DNA of 64,000 nt, taken from NCBI GenBank assembly GCA_028023455.1, contig JAQFVV010000507.1:122501-186500 (forward strand), written 5' to 3'. The translations under genes were made by a program, and so were the position numbers. The stretch's first letter is position 1, and the number at the start of each line of letters is the position of its first letter. Below the pieces are notes generated by a model, which saw only the letters and a program-made list of their open reading frames with translations, was not told where the DNA came from and made no database searches. The stretch comes from Epiperipatus broadwayi. Taxonomy: Eukaryota; Onychophora; Udeonychophora; Euonychophora; Peripatidae. Shown here piece after piece: positions 60,200 through 64,000 of the stretch.

Positions 60200-62948
60200 G
60201 TTAAAATTTTATAATGAGTCTCCAAAGTATATTTTTCACACACAAGTACTCCCCCCCCCCACACACAAACTGACATACATTACTTTAGACTAGCCTCTCA
60301 GTCTCTTATTCATTAATGACTAAGTGTCTTGAAAATTATTATGAGATATTAGTTTTTTTTATCCCTTTTCTTAATATTCTCTAATTTAATCCAAATGTGC
60401 TTGGGTGCCTTCTAGGGTTATTGTTATATGCGAATATACACCTAGTGCACCACAGATCATATAAAATAAAAGTGCATGCCTGAATTTCTGCATATACACC
60501 CTTTGTGTAGGTTTTAAATAAATATTACAGGTTGATATTAGGGTTATAGAATAACTTAGGGATGACCATCCAAATGTTATTAAAGATAGACAGTCATAGA
60601 ATAGATGGGTTTATGTTTCTGTATCACTATGATGCAATGTACAAAGTGCATGTACTCTCTTGCATTGCAATCTGTATTTATAAAGATACAGAGTTGGTAG
60701 ACATTCAAGAATTAGCTTTACTAAAAAGTCAAAACATTTTGGTTCTGGCTTCCAAAACTTAAATTTCTTAATGAATTGATGATTGTTAAGACTTAGCATT
60801 CACTTTCCTTCAGCATTTAACAAATGTGAACGAAGGGGTAAATACACTTCCCAATAATTATATTTATTCGGGGAAGACAAAAATAAAGTTAGTAATGGAT
60901 AATAAAGGATTGATCACATTTTTCCAATATCCTTTTGTAGATGGTGATCTATCAGTAAGGATGATTTTGAAGATAGTTTCAATATGAGAAAACAGATGAG
61001 ATAAGGTTTAGTGTTTTTTGAATCCTAAAGGTACTAATTAAATTAAGTCTCATTCTATTCTGTATTAATTGGCATTGAAATTTTCTAATTGAAATAGAAA
61101 CAAGACATTTTCCCCATTGCAATTTTCTAAGCATTGAATAGACATGTGGGACAAAGGTTTTTGCATATATAATAATTGGAGTATAATATGTTATTCTTGT
61201 TATAATAAGCATATTAGATAGTGACACTTTTGAATAAATAAATAAATATATATATTCAAGAGTAAAATTGTCATATTTTCCAATTTTTGTTTTGAGTAAA
61301 TTTTGTATTTTTACTTACACTGCAGCACTACTGAGATGGAAAGGAAAACCTAAGAATGGATTAGGTTTTTCTTTAAAAATGTTGATAAGGCTATCCATTG
61401 AAAATTTTCCAGGCACATGCTTTATACATATTAAATTTGAGTTTATATTTCTTGCAGTAATGAGCTAGTATTGGTAATAGCATGGGTAATTGTTCTTTTG
61501 TTGTTAAGAATATTGTAATGTCACCCATGAAAGCCAAACAAGGTATATTAGTATTCAAGCTAGATATGTATATGTCAGGTATAATTTTTTCATTTTTTTC
61601 TCCAGAAATGACTTTATATAAATGGTGAAGAGAATGGAACCTAATATAAAACCTTATGAAATGGAGCAATGAGGTTGAAAGAAGGTGAATATTTTCCATT
61701 CATTGTTAAATGTATCTCTCTATTAAATAAAAGGTCAGTAATGACATAAAGTATTGATCTGGGTATGAATGTATCTATTAATATATTAATAAGTTTTTTT
61801 AATTGGAACTGGGTCAACAGCCATTGGACTATGTTTCTTTTTACTTTAACATCATCAACTATTGTTTTGAGTAGAATAGCAGCCTGTCAAATGTTGTTTT
61901 TCAAATTGCAATTTTGAACTCATTGACAAAATATATAGTTCAATTTTATCTTTCATCACAGACTCAAGGATTTTGATCCCTAGGGGACTCATAGAAAAAG
62001 ACTATACTTTTAATGATGGAATTTTTTTTAGTTTTTTGTAAAAAAGGAACTGGCAATATAAAATATAAATCTTCAAAATAATATAATTCTCTTGATAAAT
62101 AATTTGTTAGATTTAACAAATATTTTGTTGTGAAGTGTCTAACATGAGCATACACAATTTAGGTATACCATAGATTCCAGAATGATAAAAATTCAGGAAA
62201 AGTAGCCATTTTCTTAATGAACTCATCTGGAAAAAACAGCATGTAATGTTGATTGTTAAGATATATTCTACTTTTTTTATTGATAAATATTCAGTAAGTG
62301 TTTTGCATGCAGAGAAATAAGCTTTTTTCAATGCATCAATTCTTGGGTAGTCATCAGTAGTTGATGTAGATTGAATTATTCTTTTGTATAATTTATCAAC
62401 TAGTGCCAGCAATTTAATAGGTGGAGGAGAAGCCTGAGTAATATGGTTAATTGTGTAAGAAACAATGTTAACAAATGCAATCCAGGCTTATACAGATTCT
62501 AAGTCCAGCTTCTGCATTTTAAAGATTGCTATATAAATTTCAGAAAAAAGAAAGTCTGTAGCATAGATAGAGACTAGTACTCATATTGTTTCATCAGTTG
62601 ATAGTTGTGTTCTATATAATAAGTTGAGGTTCAACATTACAAATAATATTAAGTGATCTGATAGTGATGAATTTTTAAAGGAAAGGTTAATCATATGATG
62701 CAGCATAGGAGAATAAAAAGCTAAACCAATCAGTGAGGAATGTCTATCATTGTTAAAATAAACTGGGTTTTTTAATAGAAATCCTTCCCACTCATTAGTG
62801 GTATTGTAGGCCTGGGTAACCATTTTTTAACAAATTAACCATAAGACAAGTTGAAATCCCCTAACAGTTGATATGGATAAAGTGATGATGCAAGAAGGGA
62901 ATTTATGTTTTTATAATATATATATATATATATATACTTTTAAATGTA

Positions 62949-62985
<37 letters not shown>

Positions 62986-63320
62986 AATACTACATTTAAA
63001 AGTATGGCTTGATGCTTTAGTATAATAATTAATATGTGGAAATCCATGTATAATATTTTAAAAGATTTAAAGGGACATGCTTTATTAATAATTTCACCTA
63101 TGCCTGATGATGGAATGATGGATAATTTGGAGAAAATTGAGAAACCATGATTTTGTAAATAATTTGATAGATCTATAAGTGAACTGTTATAGATTTTTGT
63201 TTTAAGTGAATTTAACACTTGAGGTTGAGCAATATTGAGCCATTTTGAAAATTGAAAAACCTTTGCCACAGAGTTTAATCCTCTTATATTAAATGCACCT
63301 ATATTTATCCTCATATATAA
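60200..63320 (-). pseudogene. L1/Tx1-like LINE ORF2, copy B, decayed but nearly full length
   Basis: Reading the minus strand from 63314, the frame opens MRINIGAFNIRGLNS, the endonuclease start typical of L1/Tx1-type LINEs. The frame at 62823-62581 ends with SLSDHLILFV, the endonuclease SDH block. A linker follows (62412-62113), then VPFLQKTKKN (about 62050), a scrap of the first RT block. The catalytic box is CLAFMGDITIFL (61541-61502), so FMGD replaces the usual (Y/F)xDD. Thumb and C-terminal blocks come next: SLSNMLIITRITYYTPIIIY (61227 down) and KFWKPEPKCFDFLVKL (about 60760-60715), both parallel to copy A. An (AT)n palindrome interrupts the endonuclease at 62934-63005. Many stops are present. 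Confidence 0.78.
62934..63005. repeat. (AT)n microsatellite flanked by 19-bp complementary arms, inside LINE copy B
   Basis: ATACTTTTAAATGTAGTAT (62934-62952) and its exact reverse complement (62987-63005) flank a TA run. The right arm is continuous with the LINE endonuclease frame, while the left arm is an inverted copy. This suggests that the hairpin arose after insertion, by template switching or fold-back synthesis. Confidence 0.9.
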
Positions 63321-63469
63321 TAAAATAAATTATAGAAAAAATGCACAAAATAAGCTATATATATATATGTATAATGAATATTAAAAAAAATTAAAACTAA
63401 ACTTATACAATTAATTAAAAATTCTGTCATTACAAAGATAATGTATCCCAGAGTTGTCAAAAATTAGAC

Positions 63470-63945
63470 ACTCCCCCTAAATCCCCAAATCATTCATTTC
63501 TTCAGCACAGTCTGAGATATTAGCTAAGATCTTCAACCCTGACAACTTCTGAATCTTTAATCTCCCAGTAAAATTTGAACAAATTGTATCTTTAATTGCT
63601 GCATTTATCAGGTCATCTTCTGAAATATCTGCAAACTCAGTGCCCTCATGATTTAAGTTAATTATTTTTATATTTTTTTTATGTAGTTTGTGTGTGTTTA
63701 GACTTTCTTTCTCTTCACTAGATTCTTGTGATTGAGTCAATTTCTGTGGACCATGCTTTTTACATGGTGATGACTGGATTTTCTTTTTTCCATAATATTA
63801 GTTGTGTTTATTTGTGAAAAATTTAGTGTTATTCTATCCATGTTATCTATAAAGGTTTTATTTATTATATTAGGTATTATTAAATTTTTTGAATCTTTTA
63901 ACTGATAATTTTTTATCAACTTCTGCTGTTTTTTCTGCATCTATT
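63470..63945 (-). pseudogene. Possible LINE copy B ORF1 fragment
   Basis: Two minus-strand frames (63940-63737 and 63740-63477, overlapping by four bases) lie directly upstream of the ORF2 start in copy B. They are Lys/Ser/Glu-rich (QSQESSEEKESLNTHK) and then read DISEDDLINAAIKD and KIQKLSGLKILANISDCAEE, which could be part of a coiled or nucleic-acid-binding ORF1 protein. I see no RRM or CCHC motif. Position is the main argument. The element runs off the window edge. Confidence 0.4.
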
Positions 63946-64000
63946 TTGCTTAATTTGTAATTCATTTGTTCCTTGTATATCAGTTGGATTATTTACATTC

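Noticed and set aside
60562-60762. 66-codon plus-strand frame
   Set aside because: It is the antisense of the LINE copy B C-terminal block, which matches copy A on the minus strand.

Overview
This is a very AT-rich stretch of nuclear DNA, almost certainly from a multicellular animal. CpG is scarce, introns or intergenic DNA dominate, and (AT)n, (GT)n, poly-A and ATT microsatellites are common. There is no long open reading frame, no operon structure and no rRNA. The readable protein similarities are decayed transposable elements of animal type: RTE and L1/Tx1-like LINEs, a jockey/CR1/I-like LINE 3' end, piggyBac, hAT with a BED finger, and a TA-flanked mariner/pogo-type element. I cannot name the species. 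The mix fits an AT-rich invertebrate, but this is inference. No complete host gene is visible, so the window is probably intergenic or the inside of a very large intron.

Layout. From 1 to 14 kb there is AT-rich DNA with two copies of a ~390-bp dispersed repeat (5.2 and 11.1 kb), two tRNA-derived SINE copies (9.7 and 13.7 kb) and a patch at 7.8-9.9 kb that is richer in GC and CpG. That patch carries a protein-like minus-strand frame (7808-8053). From 14.2 to 21.2 kb there is a nested pile: an RTE LINE starts at 14.3 kb, is split around 15.6 kb by DNA holding a minus-strand piggyBac remnant, resumes at 18.0 kb, and is followed at once by a decayed L1/Tx1-like LINE. A 3' end of another LINE lies at 22.7-23.5 kb. 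From 24.9 to 29.3 kb there are tandem and inverted repeats: a ~110-bp minisatellite, a 60-bp repeat, a 215-bp MITE and a cluster of inverted repeat copies.

From 30.5 to 31.7 kb there is a TA-flanked DNA transposon, at 36.3-37.0 kb a ~440-bp direct duplication, and at 39.7-40.9 kb a divergent element that contains a telomere-like tract. At 44.0-44.9 kb there is an 871-bp hAT element with its 8-bp target duplication, and at 45.3-46.3 kb an element with 44-bp terminal inverted repeats. A 28-bp perfect hairpin lies just before the latter. From 47.6 to 55.0 kb there is a fresh 58-bp duplication, another GC/CpG-richer patch (50.5-52.8 kb), a third SINE copy and a three-copy ~300-bp tandem repeat with an internal palindrome. 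The last 4 kb (60.2-64.0 kb) hold a second, minus-strand copy of the L1/Tx1-like LINE, from a possible ORF1 to the ORF2 C-terminus.

No genes here work together as a pathway. The biology is genome turnover: repeated insertion, nesting, palindrome formation and decay. The items most worth following up are the inverted-repeat element family with the internal telomere-like tract, the three-copy 300-bp tandem repeat, the split RTE, and the protein-like frame at 7.8-8.05 kb. All identities come from reading the sequence by eye. No database search was done.
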